From: JBFMGD01 sp040751775
GTDB lineage: Bacteria; Bacillota; Dethiobacteria; DTU022
DNA length: 64,000 bases
Direction: 5' to 3'
Assembly: GCA_040751775.1 (NCBI GenBank)
Contig: JBFMGD010000002.1
Span: forward strand, 1 to 64,000
Shown here: positions 1 to 8,777 of the stretch, in pieces
How the letters are laid out: every line of letters starts with the position of its first letter
How positions within the stretch are numbered: the first letter of the stretch is position 1
Notes under the pieces: model-generated
What the model was told of the DNA's origin: nothing
Database searches by the model: none
The model's input: the letters and a program-made list of their open reading frames with translations, nothing else
Program-made: the position numbers and the translations under genes

Positions 1-12
1 ATACAATAGGTG

Positions 13-42
13 TTTAAAAAAAGCCATACTTTTTAATATTAT
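13..42 (+). promoter_or_regulatory. Candidate promoter of the acs operon
   Basis: A TTTAAA box (13-18) and a TATTAT box (37-42) are 18 bases apart in an AT-rich stretch ahead of cooC. The -35 match is weak (four of six), so this is only a candidate. It would give a leader of about 100 bases that contains two small hairpins (84-101 and 119-136). Confidence 0.3.
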
Positions 43-83
43 GAAATGACTAACTTTTTAGGCCGATAAAGGATTTCCCTGCC

Positions 84-136
84 GGGTTGTCGAAACAACC
101 CTTGAACAAAAAAGCACCAGGGCATAGCTTTGCCCT
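84..136 (+). other. Two short hairpins in the cooC leader
   Basis: GGGTTGT (84-90) pairs with ACAACCC (95-101) around a CGAA loop. AGGGCA (119-124) pairs with TGCCCT (131-136) and is followed by TTTTA just before the cooC ribosome binding site. The second has terminator-like form but only six base pairs. It may be the end of an upstream gene or a weak attenuator. Confidence 0.35.
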
Positions 137-151
137 TTTAGAGGGGGATAA

Positions 152-922
152 ATGTTGAAAATTGCCGTTTCCGGGAAAGGCGGCGCGGGTAAGTCCACGC
201 TTGCCGCCAACCTGGTTTACTGCCTGACCAAGAAAGAGACACCGGTATTCGCGGTTGACGCCGATCCCGATGCCAACCTCGGTTTAACCCTGGGCCTTGA
301 TCCGGAGAAAGTGCTCTCCCTGCGGCCTTTGTGTGAGCTGCAAGAGGTGATCGACGCCAAGAACGCCGGCGGGGGAACATTTGTAGACTTGAACCCTGAT
401 GTATCCGATATCCTTGAGAACTATACCCTGCGGGATGGATTAATCCGCTTTTTAAAAATGGGCGGCATCAAGCAGGGCGGTTCTTCGTGTTATTGCAAGG
501 AAAACTCTTTTTTAAATGCTGTCTTAACAAATGTTTTATTGGATCGTCCCGAACCGGTGGTTTTGGACATGAGTGCCGGCATCGAACATCTTACCCGGGG
601 CACGGCTCGCGGCATTCAACTGATGCTGGTTGTGGTGGAGCCGACCCGCGCCGGTTTGAGTACGGCGCTGGCCGTAGACCGTTTAGCCGGTGAGCTGGCG
701 GTGCCGCAAGTGTTTTTTATCGGCAACAAAACCCGTGCACCGGAGGACCGGCAGTTCCTGTTTGACGCGCTGCCGCCGGAGCGCATAGCCGGGATGATTC
801 CTTTTACGGAAAAAGCCCTGGAAAGGGCGCGTCTGACTGAAATATCCGGTTTCAAGCCGGAAGACCTTCTGCCCGGCATGGAAGCTATTTTTGAAAAAAT
901 AAGCGGAGGTGGTTGTTTTTAA
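152..922 (+). CDS. cooC: CO dehydrogenase maturation ATPase CooC
   Basis: A 256-residue MinD/ParA-type ATPase that helps insert nickel into the C-cluster of CO dehydrogenase in the cytoplasm. A deviant Walker A motif GKGGAGKST lies at residues 8-16 and a DADPDANLG segment at about 36-44. The Cys-x-Cys pair C113/C115 matches the CooC metal-binding pair that bridges the dimer. The start ATG follows a purine-rich GAGGGGG site. It is the first gene of the acs operon and is followed after 72 bases by acsA, its client. Length and motifs agree with the family; an AcsF-type ACS maturation ATPase is a close relative, but the position next to acsA favours CooC. Confidence 0.9.
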   Translation: MLKIAVSGKGGAGKSTLAANLVYCLTKKETPVFAVDADPDANLGLTLGLDPEKVLSLRPLCELQEVIDAKNAGGGTFVDLNPDVSDILENYTLRDGLIRFLKMGGIKQGGSSCYCKENSFLNAVLTNVLLDRPEPVVLDMSAGIEHLTRGTARGIQLMLVVVEPTRAGLSTALAVDRLAGELAVPQVFFIGNKTRAPEDRQFLFDALPPERIAGMIPFTEKALERARLTEISGFKPEDLLPGMEAIFEKISGGGCF

Positions 923-994
923 GGTTACTAAAGCCTGACGATGCTATAGCTGAGCTTATTATTACATTCTGTTAAGGAGGTTAGCAAAGAGCTT

Positions 995-2959
995 ATGTCC
1001 GAGGAAAAGAAAAAAGTCGACAACAAGAGGACGATTGATCCGGCCGCCTTGGCCGTTTTGGATCAAAACGACGGGCAGATCGAAACCGCGTACGACCGTT
1101 ACGTCAAGATGCAGCCCCAGTGTAATTTCGGGCGTACCGGTGTCTGCTGCCGCATCTGCCTGCAAGGTCCCTGCCGGATCACTAAGAAGTCTTCCAAGGG
1201 GATCTGTGGCGCAAACGGTTACACGATTGTGTCCCGTAATCTCATCCGGGCTATTAACGGAGGCTGCGGAGCCCATGCCGATCACAGCCGGCATATGTTG
1301 TATACTCTCATGGAAGTGCTCGAAGGCAAAGCCCCTGACTACAGTGTCGAAGACTCTGCCAAACTGCAGCGGGTGGCCAAAAGGCTTGGTTTGACGGTTG
1401 AGGGAAAAGAAGACAACGAGTTGCTGGAAGAAGTTTTACACCTTGCTATCGCGGACTTCTCTAAAATCACACCGGAACCCTGCAAATGGCTGGAAACTAC
1501 AGTCGTGGAAGACCGGATGAAAAAGTTCACTGAATGCAATATTCAGCCGCGCAGCATTCATACCACCATGGCTGAGACCATGGGGCAGACCCACATGGGT
1601 GTGGACGCAGATCCGGTCAACTTGATTTTCCAGGGTTTGAAGACAGCTTTGTGCGACTACATTTGCATGCACATCGGCACAGACCTTTCCGATATCCTGT
1701 TTGGCACCCCCAAGCCGGTTACCACTGAAGCCAACTTCGGGGTGCTCGATCCGGAGATGGTCAATATTGCTGTACACGGCCACAACCCGCTTTTGAGCGA
1801 AATGATTGTCCGGGTCTCCCGGGAGATGAAAGCGGAAGCGGCAGCGGCGGGAGCCAAGGGAGTCAAGTGCATGGGTATCTGCTGCACCGGCAACGAGGTG
1901 CTGATGCGCCAGGGCGTACCGGTGCTGACCAACTTCCTCTCCCAGGAACTGCCGATCATGACCGGCGCGGTGGACGCGATGGTCGTCGATGTGCAGTGCA
2001 TCATGCCCGGGGTAAAAGCGGTCTCCGACTGCTACCACACCCGGATTATTACCACTATGTCCCATTCCAAGATCCCCGGGTCCTACCACGTCGAGTTCAC
2101 TGAAGACCGCGCGGTGGAGAAGGCGAAAGAGGTTATCAACCTGGCCATTGAAGCCTTCAAAGAGCGTAAGGGCAAAGAGGTGGATATCCCTGACGTGAAA
2201 CACAAAGTGACCGCCGGTTTCAGCCTGGAGGCGATGGAAGACATCTTGGGTGCCGTGAACCCCGATCAGCCGATCAAGGTGATCACAGACGCCGTTGATT
2301 CCGGGCAGTTGCGCGGTGTTGTTCTCTTTGCCGGCTGCAATAACCTGCGGGTACCGCATGATAAGAGCCACAGTACCATTATTCAGGAACTGGCCAAGAG
2401 CAACGTTTTGATGGTCGCTACCGGCTGCGCCGCCGGCACTGCGGCCAAAATGGGCTTGATGAATGATGAAGCGGTGGAGCAGTATGCGGGGGAAGGCCTT
2501 AAAGCCTTCATCAATACGCTTAATGAAGCAAATAAAGATAAACTGAAAACTAAATTACCTTTAATTTTCCACATGGGCTCCTGCGTGGACAACACCCGCG
2601 CCTACGACCTGACCAACGCCCTCGCTGTTCAGTGGGGCGTCGACACTCCCAAGGTGCCTTTTGTCGCCACCGCTCCGGAAGCGATGAGCGAAAAGGCGGT
2701 TTCCATCGGCAGCTGGTGTGTAACCCTGGGGATTCCGACGCATGTCGGCGTGGTTCCCGAGGTCACCGGCAGCGCCCTGGTGGACGGAATTGCCCTGCAG
2801 ATTGCCCATGATGTTTACGGCGGCTATTTCATCTGGGAAGAAGATCCTGAGAAAGCCGTGCAGAAAATTTTAGAGGCGCTTGATGAACGTAGCTGGAAAC
2901 TGCGCGTGCATAAGCAAGCTGCGGAAAAATACGAAACGGCCCTGTCTACGGGGTGGTAA
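995..2959 (+). CDS. acsA: Carbon monoxide dehydrogenase, catalytic (beta) subunit
   Basis: A 654-residue Ni-Fe CO dehydrogenase of the hybrid-cluster superfamily. It reduces CO2 to CO for acetyl-CoA synthase, or runs in reverse. The N-terminal cysteines C43, C51, C52, C55, C60 and C71 fit the D- and B-cluster ligands, and the histidine-rich stretch around H94, H97 and H100 fits the proton channel. Later cysteine motifs such as MGICCTG and ATGCAAGTA fit C-cluster surroundings. An AAGGAGG site lies 14 bases before the ATG, a long spacing, but no other in-frame start exists. Position directly before acsB identifies it as the AcsA of the bifunctional CODH/ACS rather than a stand-alone CooS. Confidence 0.95.
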   Translation: MSEEKKKVDNKRTIDPAALAVLDQNDGQIETAYDRYVKMQPQCNFGRTGVCCRICLQGPCRITKKSSKGICGANGYTIVSRNLIRAINGGCGAHADHSRHMLYTLMEVLEGKAPDYSVEDSAKLQRVAKRLGLTVEGKEDNELLEEVLHLAIADFSKITPEPCKWLETTVVEDRMKKFTECNIQPRSIHTTMAETMGQTHMGVDADPVNLIFQGLKTALCDYICMHIGTDLSDILFGTPKPVTTEANFGVLDPEMVNIAVHGHNPLLSEMIVRVSREMKAEAAAAGAKGVKCMGICCTGNEVLMRQGVPVLTNFLSQELPIMTGAVDAMVVDVQCIMPGVKAVSDCYHTRIITTMSHSKIPGSYHVEFTEDRAVEKAKEVINLAIEAFKERKGKEVDIPDVKHKVTAGFSLEAMEDILGAVNPDQPIKVITDAVDSGQLRGVVLFAGCNNLRVPHDKSHSTIIQELAKSNVLMVATGCAAGTAAKMGLMNDEAVEQYAGEGLKAFINTLNEANKDKLKTKLPLIFHMGSCVDNTRAYDLTNALAVQWGVDTPKVPFVATAPEAMSEKAVSIGSWCVTLGIPTHVGVVPEVTGSALVDGIALQIAHDVYGGYFIWEEDPEKAVQKILEALDERSWKLRVHKQAAEKYETALSTGW

Positions 2960-2986
2960 ATTACTTGCCAGAAGGAGGAGAGAAAT

Positions 2987-5212
2987 ATGACTGAATCCAG
3001 CGGCTTTGACGGTGTCCTGGCCAGAGAATGGAAGGAGTCGTTCGACGAAATCTTCGACGGCTCTGTCGACGAATCGAACCCGCCGTTAAAGCTATTCGAA
3101 AAGGCATATGATGGGGCGGTAATCGCTACCAGCTACGCTGAGATATTGTTGAACCAAGCAATCCGCCGTTTTGGTCCCGACCAGCCGGTGGGCTATCCCG
3201 ACACCGGTTACTACCTGCCGGTAATCAGGGCGTTGAGCGGTGAGGCGGTGACCAAGCTGGGCGACCTGCCGCCCATCCTGAACCGGATGCGCAACCAGAT
3301 TCACGAAGAGTTAAACTTTCACAATGCCCGTCTCTGCGGCGAAGCCACCGCCTATTCGGCGGAAATCATCGAGGCGTTGCGCTACATGGACGGCGCCAAG
3401 CCCCATGTCGATCCCTGGACCGGTTTTCTGGGCGACCCGGTGGTGCGTAAATACGGTATCCTCCTGGTGGACTGGACCATTCCCGGCCAGGCTGTAATTA
3501 TGGGGAAAGGCAAATCCACCGAAGCGGTAGCCAAGCTGATCCAGGATCTGCAGGGTAAAGGCTTTATGCTGTTCCTCTGCAACCAGGTGATTGAGCAGGC
3601 GATCGAAGCCGGATTGAAGTTGGGCATCGATTTTATTGCTTTCCCTGTCGGCAACTTTACCCAGATCATCCATGCCGTGAACTACGCTCTGCGCGCCGGG
3701 ATCGCTTTCGGCGGTATCCCCCCCGGACAGCGCCAGGATACCCGCGACTACCAGCGCCGCCGGGTGCGCGCTTTTGTGCTGCAGTTGGGCGAGATCGACG
3801 AAGTCCAGGTGGCCGCTCACTTTGCTGCCATCTTCCTCGGTTTCCCGGTGATTACCGATCAGGAGCTGCCTGCGGATGAGCAGATTCCCAACTGGTACGT
3901 TTCCCATCCCAACTACGACGACCTGGTTCAAGTGGCCCTGGAGATTCGTGGGATTAAACTGAAGATCCTCGATATCCCGGTACCGATCACGGTCGGCCCC
4001 GCGTTTGAAGGCGAGGTAATTCGCAAGGGTGATATGCGTGTGGAATTCGGCGGTGGCCGCACCACCGCTTTCGAACTGGTGGAGATGGTCGGCGAGGATG
4101 AAATCGAAGACGGCAAGATCGAAGTAATCGGGCCCGAGATCGACGAGGCGCCGGAAGGCGGTTCTCTGCCTTTGGGGATCATGGTTAAAATCTTCGGCCG
4201 CAAGATGCAGAAAGACTTCGAAGGGGTGCTTGAGCGCCGCATTCACTACCTGGTCAACTACGGTGAGGGCATCTGGCATATGGCCCAACGCGACACGATC
4301 TGGATGCGGATCAGTAAGGACGCCGCGGCCAAGGGCTTCCAAATCCATCACTTCGGTGAGCTGCTTGTAGCCAAGTTCAAGGATGAATTCCCCGCGATCG
4401 TGGACCGGGTTCAGGTGACCCTGGTTACCGATAAGGATAAAATCGAGCAAGAACTGGCCCGTGCCAAGGAATTCTACACCGCCCGGGATGAGCGCCTGAA
4501 AGGCCTTACCGACGAGGCCGTGGAAGATTTCTACTCCTGCATTCTCTGCCAGTCTTTCGCGCCGAACCACTGCTGCGTGGTTACCCCGGAGCGCCTGGGA
4601 CTGTGCGGCGCCGTAAGTTGGCTTGATGCCAAGGCTGCCTTTGAAATTGATCCGACCGGTCCCAACCGGCCGATTAAGAAGGACGGCCTGATCGATGAGG
4701 AGAAGGGAATCTGGCAGTCGGTCAACGAATACGTTTACCTGAACACCAACCGCACTATCGAGGAGTGCTCCATGTACAGCTTCATGGATCGCCCAATGAC
4801 TTCCTGCGGTTGTTTTGAGTGCATTATGGCGATCATGCCTGAAGCCAATGGGGTGATGATCACCACCCGTGAATACAGCGGTGAGACTCCCTGCGGGATG
4901 ACCTTCTCCACACTGGCCGGCACCTGCGGCGGCGGTATCCAGACCCCCGGTTTCATGGGGCACGGCCGTACCTACGTGCTCAGCCGTAAATTCATCAGCG
5001 CCGACGGAGGGCTGGCCCGCCTGGTTTGGATGCCGAAAGAGCTGAAAGAAGGATTGGGCGATGAGCTGCGGAAGCGGGCCGAAGAAGAAGGCCTGGGAGC
5101 CGACTTTGTAGAGAAGATCGCCGATGAAACCGTCGGGACCTCGTCCGAAGAAATCTTACCCTTCCTGGAAGAAAAAGGGCATCCAGCCCTGACGCTGGAT
5201 CCGCTGATGTAA
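2987..5212 (+). CDS. acsB: Acetyl-CoA synthase (CO-methylating), alpha subunit
   Basis: A 741-residue acetyl-CoA synthase that joins CO, a corrinoid-bound methyl group and CoA. The A-cluster ligands are all visible: C518, C521, C530 and C540 for the Fe4S4 part, and C607-G-C609 for the distal nickel. Their spacing equals that of the Moorella enzyme with a constant shift of twelve residues. The N-terminal domain that docks on CO dehydrogenase is present, so this is the full-length bacterial form and not the short archaeal CdhC. A GAAGGAGGAG site precedes the ATG. It lies 27 bases after acsA and is followed by a 200-base gap with a terminator-like hairpin. Confidence 0.96.
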   Translation: MTESSGFDGVLAREWKESFDEIFDGSVDESNPPLKLFEKAYDGAVIATSYAEILLNQAIRRFGPDQPVGYPDTGYYLPVIRALSGEAVTKLGDLPPILNRMRNQIHEELNFHNARLCGEATAYSAEIIEALRYMDGAKPHVDPWTGFLGDPVVRKYGILLVDWTIPGQAVIMGKGKSTEAVAKLIQDLQGKGFMLFLCNQVIEQAIEAGLKLGIDFIAFPVGNFTQIIHAVNYALRAGIAFGGIPPGQRQDTRDYQRRRVRAFVLQLGEIDEVQVAAHFAAIFLGFPVITDQELPADEQIPNWYVSHPNYDDLVQVALEIRGIKLKILDIPVPITVGPAFEGEVIRKGDMRVEFGGGRTTAFELVEMVGEDEIEDGKIEVIGPEIDEAPEGGSLPLGIMVKIFGRKMQKDFEGVLERRIHYLVNYGEGIWHMAQRDTIWMRISKDAAAKGFQIHHFGELLVAKFKDEFPAIVDRVQVTLVTDKDKIEQELARAKEFYTARDERLKGLTDEAVEDFYSCILCQSFAPNHCCVVTPERLGLCGAVSWLDAKAAFEIDPTGPNRPIKKDGLIDEEKGIWQSVNEYVYLNTNRTIEECSMYSFMDRPMTSCGCFECIMAIMPEANGVMITTREYSGETPCGMTFSTLAGTCGGGIQTPGFMGHGRTYVLSRKFISADGGLARLVWMPKELKEGLGDELRKRAEEEGLGADFVEKIADETVGTSSEEILPFLEEKGHPALTLDPLM

Positions 5213-5225
5213 CCAGAATGATAGA

Positions 5226-5279
5226 AGAAACCCTCCGGTGGAGGCAAAGACGATGAAGCCGGAACCAGGGTTTCTTTTT
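5226..5279 (+). terminator. Terminator or attenuator between acsB and acsC
   Basis: AGAAACCCT (5226-5234) pairs with AGGGTTTCT (5267-5275), followed by TTTT. The helix can extend inward through CCGG (5235-5238) with CCGG (5259-5262). A competing small hairpin, CCTCC (5232-5236) with GGAGG (5240-5244), uses the same left arm. The form is that of a rho-independent terminator inside the operon, so it may lower acsC-acsE transcription relative to acsA-acsB. Confidence 0.65.
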
Positions 5280-5414
5280 CCGATGGCCCTCTTTCCCGCA
5301 TTCGCTTAAGGACATGGGCAAGAGGGTTGGCTTGCGGGGAGATATTTTCTCCCCTGTTGGTGTTACCCGGTGGTATTGTCATCTGATCATATGCTCTAAG
5401 AAAGGAGTACGAAA

Positions 5415-6743
5415 ATGGGTTTAACCGGTTTAGAAATTTTTAAGCATCTTCCAAAAACAAACTGTAAAGAGTGTGGTTCTCCGACCTGTCTTGCTTTTGC
5501 CATGGCTCTGGCCAGTGGGAAAGCGTCTCTGGATGCCTGTCCTTATGTTTCAGACGAGGCCAAGGCGGCCTTGGATTCCGCTTCGGCGCCTCCGATCAAA
5601 CTGGTAAAAGTGGGCGCGGGGGAAAATGTGGTGGAACTCGGCGATGAAACGGAACTGTTCCGGCACGATAAACGTTTCTTCCACCCTACCGGTATCGCTG
5701 TGCTGATCAGCGACACCGAAGACGCTGCGGCGAAAGCGGCCGCCTTCGATGCCCTGGAATTCGACCGTGTCGGTTTGCATTATGTTACCAATATGGTGGC
5801 CGTGCAATGTGCTTCCGGTGACGCGGCTAAGTTTAAGGCCGCGGTGGAGGCGGTAACCTCCAAAACAGCCAAAGCGATGGTCTTGATTGCTGAAGACCCG
5901 GCCCTGATGGACGCGGCCCTGGGCGCCGTGGCCGAGCGCAAGCCGCTGGTTTACGCCGCCACCGCGGAAAACTATGAAAAGATGGCCGAGTTGGCTAAAG
6001 CCAAAGGATGCCCTCTGGCAGTGCGTGGCAAAGACCTCGACGATACCGCGGCGCTGGTTGAGAAGATTGTGGCTCTCGGTTATAAAGAGCTCGTGCTCGA
6101 CAGCGGCGCGCGCGAAACCGGCAAGGTGCTGGCTGACTTGACCCAGATCCGCCGCCTGGCTGTGAGGAAAAAATTCCGCCCCTTCGGCTATCCGACGATC
6201 GCGTTTACCAGCAAGGAAAACGCCCAGGAAGAAGTGGTCCAGGCCGGGGCCTATGTAAGCAAGTATGCCGGGATCGTCGTCCTGAAGGCATCGGAAAAAC
6301 AGCAGCTGCTGCCGCTTCTCACCTGGCGTCAAAACCTTTACACCGATCCGCAAAAACCGATCCAGGTGGAGCCGAAGCTCTACTCTGTCGGCGAGCCCAC
6401 TGAAGATTCCCCGGTTTACTGCACCACCAATTTCTCGCTGACCTATTATATCGTCGAAGGAGAAGTGGAAGCGTCCCGGGTGGCCAGCCGTATCCTCTCC
6501 GTGGATACCGGCGGTATCTCCGTGCTGACGGCGTACGCGGATAATAAGTTTTCGGCTGAAACCATTAACGCGGCGATAAAGAAGGCCGGCCTGGATAATG
6601 TGGTCAAACACCGGAAAATCGTTATCCCCGGCCATGTGGCCGTCCTCAAGGGCAGCCTGGAGGAAGCTTCGGGTTGGGAAGTGATGGTAGGCCCGCGTGA
6701 GGCCGCCGGAATCTCCAAGTTTGCCAAGGAAAACTTTGCGTAA
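5415..6743 (+). CDS. acsC: Corrinoid iron-sulfur protein, large (gamma) subunit
   Basis: A 442-residue subunit of the corrinoid iron-sulfur protein that carries the methyl group from methyl-THF to acetyl-CoA synthase. The N-terminal Fe4S4 domain has ligands C17, C20, C25 and C42, the usual spacing. A TIM-barrel middle and a C-terminal cobamide-binding domain follow; the segments near residues 310-440 (for example CTTNFSLTYYIVEGE) fit that domain. An AAAGGAG site precedes the ATG. It pairs with AcsD, encoded 82 bases downstream. No gene for the usual reductive activator of the corrinoid protein is present nearby. Confidence 0.94.
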   Translation: MGLTGLEIFKHLPKTNCKECGSPTCLAFAMALASGKASLDACPYVSDEAKAALDSASAPPIKLVKVGAGENVVELGDETELFRHDKRFFHPTGIAVLISDTEDAAAKAAAFDALEFDRVGLHYVTNMVAVQCASGDAAKFKAAVEAVTSKTAKAMVLIAEDPALMDAALGAVAERKPLVYAATAENYEKMAELAKAKGCPLAVRGKDLDDTAALVEKIVALGYKELVLDSGARETGKVLADLTQIRRLAVRKKFRPFGYPTIAFTSKENAQEEVVQAGAYVSKYAGIVVLKASEKQQLLPLLTWRQNLYTDPQKPIQVEPKLYSVGEPTEDSPVYCTTNFSLTYYIVEGEVEASRVASRILSVDTGGISVLTAYADNKFSAETINAAIKKAGLDNVVKHRKIVIPGHVAVLKGSLEEASGWEVMVGPREAAGISKFAKENFA

Positions 6744-6825
6744 CAAGAAGCTACAGGTAAGAGGCCGGAGGTTAAGTTAGAATACCGTCCTTGAGCGTGA
6801 AAGAATTTACGAGAGGAGCGTTAAG

Positions 6826-7803
6826 ATGGCTGTAGAAATCCTTAAGGAAAAATATAGGAGTAAAGTGGGCCGGGTAGTGCTGGGCGCAACCAGGGAAGAG
6901 GGAGGCACCCGTACTCATACCATCACAGTCGGCGGCGAATCCACTCTGCCCTACCTGCATTTTGAAGGTGAGGTTCCCAACCGCCCGGTCGTTGCCCTGG
7001 AAATCTGGGATATGGTGCCCGAGGAATGGAACCCTTGCTTTAAGCAGTATTACGGTGATGTTTTTGCCGATCCGGCGGCCTGGGCTAAGAAGTGCGTGGA
7101 TCAGTACGGCGCGGACCTGATCTTGTTGCGCCTGAAAAGTGCCGACCCCGATTTTAAAGACAGCTCGCCCGAGGATTGCGCCGCCGTGGTGAAGAAGGTG
7201 CTTGAAGCGGTCGGCGTGCCGTTGATCGTGTTGGGCTGCGGCAAAGCTGAAAAAGACGCGCAAATCTACCCGGTGATCGCGGAAGCGGCGGCGGGCGAAA
7301 ACCTGCTCCTCGGTGTGGCTGAACTCGACAACTACAAGGCTGTCACCAGCGCCTGCATGGCCCACAAGCACAATATCATCGCCCAGTCGCCGATCGATAT
7401 CAACATTTGCAAGCAGCTTAATATTTTAATCGCCGAAATGAGCACCGCTTTGGTGGAGCGGATCGTAATCGACCCCACCATCGCCTCATTGGGCTACGGT
7501 ATTGAATACTCCTACTCGATTATGGAACGGGCCCGCAACGGCGCCCTGCAGGGTGACAAGATGCTGGCCATGCCCATGATCGGTAATGTTGGTTTTGAGG
7601 TTTGGCGGGCCAAGGAAGCGAACATTTCATCCGACGAGGAACCCGGCTGGGGTGATCAGGAAGAGCGCGGCTTGATGTGGGAGGCGACCACCGCCACCGC
7701 TTATCTGCAAGCCGGTATGAATATCCTGGTGATGCGTCACCCGCGGGCGGTAGAGCTGGTCAAGAAAAGCATAGACGATTTAATGAAGGACAACAGCTAT
7801 TAG
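6826..7803 (+). CDS. acsD: Corrinoid iron-sulfur protein, small (beta) subunit
   Basis: A 325-residue TIM-barrel protein that forms the heterodimer with AcsC and helps hold the corrinoid during methyl transfer. The length matches the family (about 320). Segments such as LPYLHFEGEVPNRP near the N terminus and IASLGYGIEYSYSIMERAR in the second half are typical of CdhD/AcsD proteins. A GAGAGGAGCG site precedes the ATG. The gene lies between acsC and acsE, as expected for a methyl-transfer module, and has the same base composition as its neighbours. Confidence 0.93.
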   Translation: MAVEILKEKYRSKVGRVVLGATREEGGTRTHTITVGGESTLPYLHFEGEVPNRPVVALEIWDMVPEEWNPCFKQYYGDVFADPAAWAKKCVDQYGADLILLRLKSADPDFKDSSPEDCAAVVKKVLEAVGVPLIVLGCGKAEKDAQIYPVIAEAAAGENLLLGVAELDNYKAVTSACMAHKHNIIAQSPIDINICKQLNILIAEMSTALVERIVIDPTIASLGYGIEYSYSIMERARNGALQGDKMLAMPMIGNVGFEVWRAKEANISSDEEPGWGDQEERGLMWEATTATAYLQAGMNILVMRHPRAVELVKKSIDDLMKDNSY

Positions 7804-7839
7804 CGCATTTTATTCCGATTGTTGAAGGAGGTTGAACGG

Positions 7840-8634
7840 ATGATTATTATTGGTGAACGGATAAACGGCATGTTTAAAGATATCGCCCGCGCGATCAAAG
7901 AGCGCGATCCCAAGGCCGTTCAGGAATGGGCCCGTAAGCAGGAGGAAAACGGGGCGCATTATCTGGATATCAACGTGGGGCCGAGTTCACCCGCACCGGT
8001 GGAGGCGATGCAATGGTTGGTACAGATCACCCAGGCAGTATCCGACCTGCCGCTGTGCCTCGATTCGACCAAGTACGACGCTATTGAAGCGGGCTTGAAG
8101 CTGTGCAAGCGGCCGGCGATGATCAACTCGGTTCCGGCGGAGCAGGCCAAAATGGAGCGGGTTTTCGCCATGGCCGCCGAATACGACGCCGAAATTATCG
8201 CTCTGGCCATGAACGAAGAAGGCATCCCCAAGGACGCTGATGCCCGGGTCGGCCTGGCCGCTGAAATTGTGGCCAATGCCATGGCCTTCGACATCTCTCC
8301 CGACAAGCTTTATATCGATCCCCTGGTGCTGCCCTGTAACGTGGCCCAGGATCATGGACCGGAAGTACTGCGCACCCTGCGGGAGATTAAACTGATCTCC
8401 GACCCGGCGCCTAAAACCGTGGTGGGCTTAAGCAACATTTCACAGGGAACCAGGGACCGCGAGCTCGTCAACCGCATTTTCGCGGTAATGGCCATGAGTC
8501 ACGGCCTTGACGCCGCTATCGCCGATGCCTGTGATGACGAACTGATGGCCGCGGTGGCCACGGCGCGCATCTGTCTCAATATGGACATCTACTGCGACTC
8601 GTATATTGACGTATTTAAAAAAAGCAACCGCTGA
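7840..8634 (+). CDS. acsE: Methyl-THF:corrinoid iron-sulfur protein methyltransferase
   Basis: A 264-residue pterin-binding-domain methyltransferase. It moves the methyl group of 5-methyltetrahydrofolate to the cobalt of AcsCD. It begins MIIIGERINGMF; the N-rich GERING signature, the LDINVGPSS stretch and the DSTKYDAIEAGL strand are typical of the MeTr/MetH pterin-binding fold. The ATG at 7840 is chosen over an in-frame TTG at 7819 because GAAGGAGG lies at a normal distance and the length then matches the family (262-264). It is followed by a 143-base gap with an inverted repeat. Confidence 0.94.
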   Translation: MIIIGERINGMFKDIARAIKERDPKAVQEWARKQEENGAHYLDINVGPSSPAPVEAMQWLVQITQAVSDLPLCLDSTKYDAIEAGLKLCKRPAMINSVPAEQAKMERVFAMAAEYDAEIIALAMNEEGIPKDADARVGLAAEIVANAMAFDISPDKLYIDPLVLPCNVAQDHGPEVLRTLREIKLISDPAPKTVVGLSNISQGTRDRELVNRIFAVMAMSHGLDAAIADACDDELMAAVATARICLNMDIYCDSYIDVFKKSNR

Positions 8635-8647
8635 TCTTCAGAGGTGA

Positions 8648-8698
8648 GATGTGAGAGGTTGGAAGTGAGATATTAAAAGAGGTTTTACCTCTCACATC
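8648..8698. repeat. 12-bp inverted repeat in purine-rich spacer after acsE
   Basis: GATGTGAGAGGT (8648-8659) is exactly repeated in inverted form at 8687-8698. The surrounding spacer is built of GTGAGA-like words that recur in other gaps of this window (22561, 36111, 54058). There is no T-run after it, so it is more likely a repeat remnant than a terminator. Confidence 0.6.
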
Positions 8699-8777
8699 CG
8701 CCTCGCACAACTCTTGAATGTAGGGGTGCTCCGCATACTCAAGAAACAAGATCTAGTGAAGGGAAGGTGAGTCGTAA

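Noticed and set aside
3311..4963. A 550-codon open frame on the reverse strand inside acsB
   Set aside because: It is the shadow of acsB, which has all A-cluster residues. The reverse frame has no ribosome binding site and no known domain.
5550..6746. A 398-codon reverse-strand frame over acsC, and a 311-codon one at 1436-2371 over acsA
   Set aside because: Both are mirror frames of well-supported genes and show low-complexity His/Gly-rich composition typical of such shadows.
8635..8777. Gap before metV as a possible riboswitch (folate or B12)
   Set aside because: Only one 12-bp inverted repeat and purine-rich words are seen; no B12-box or THF-riboswitch words were recognised.
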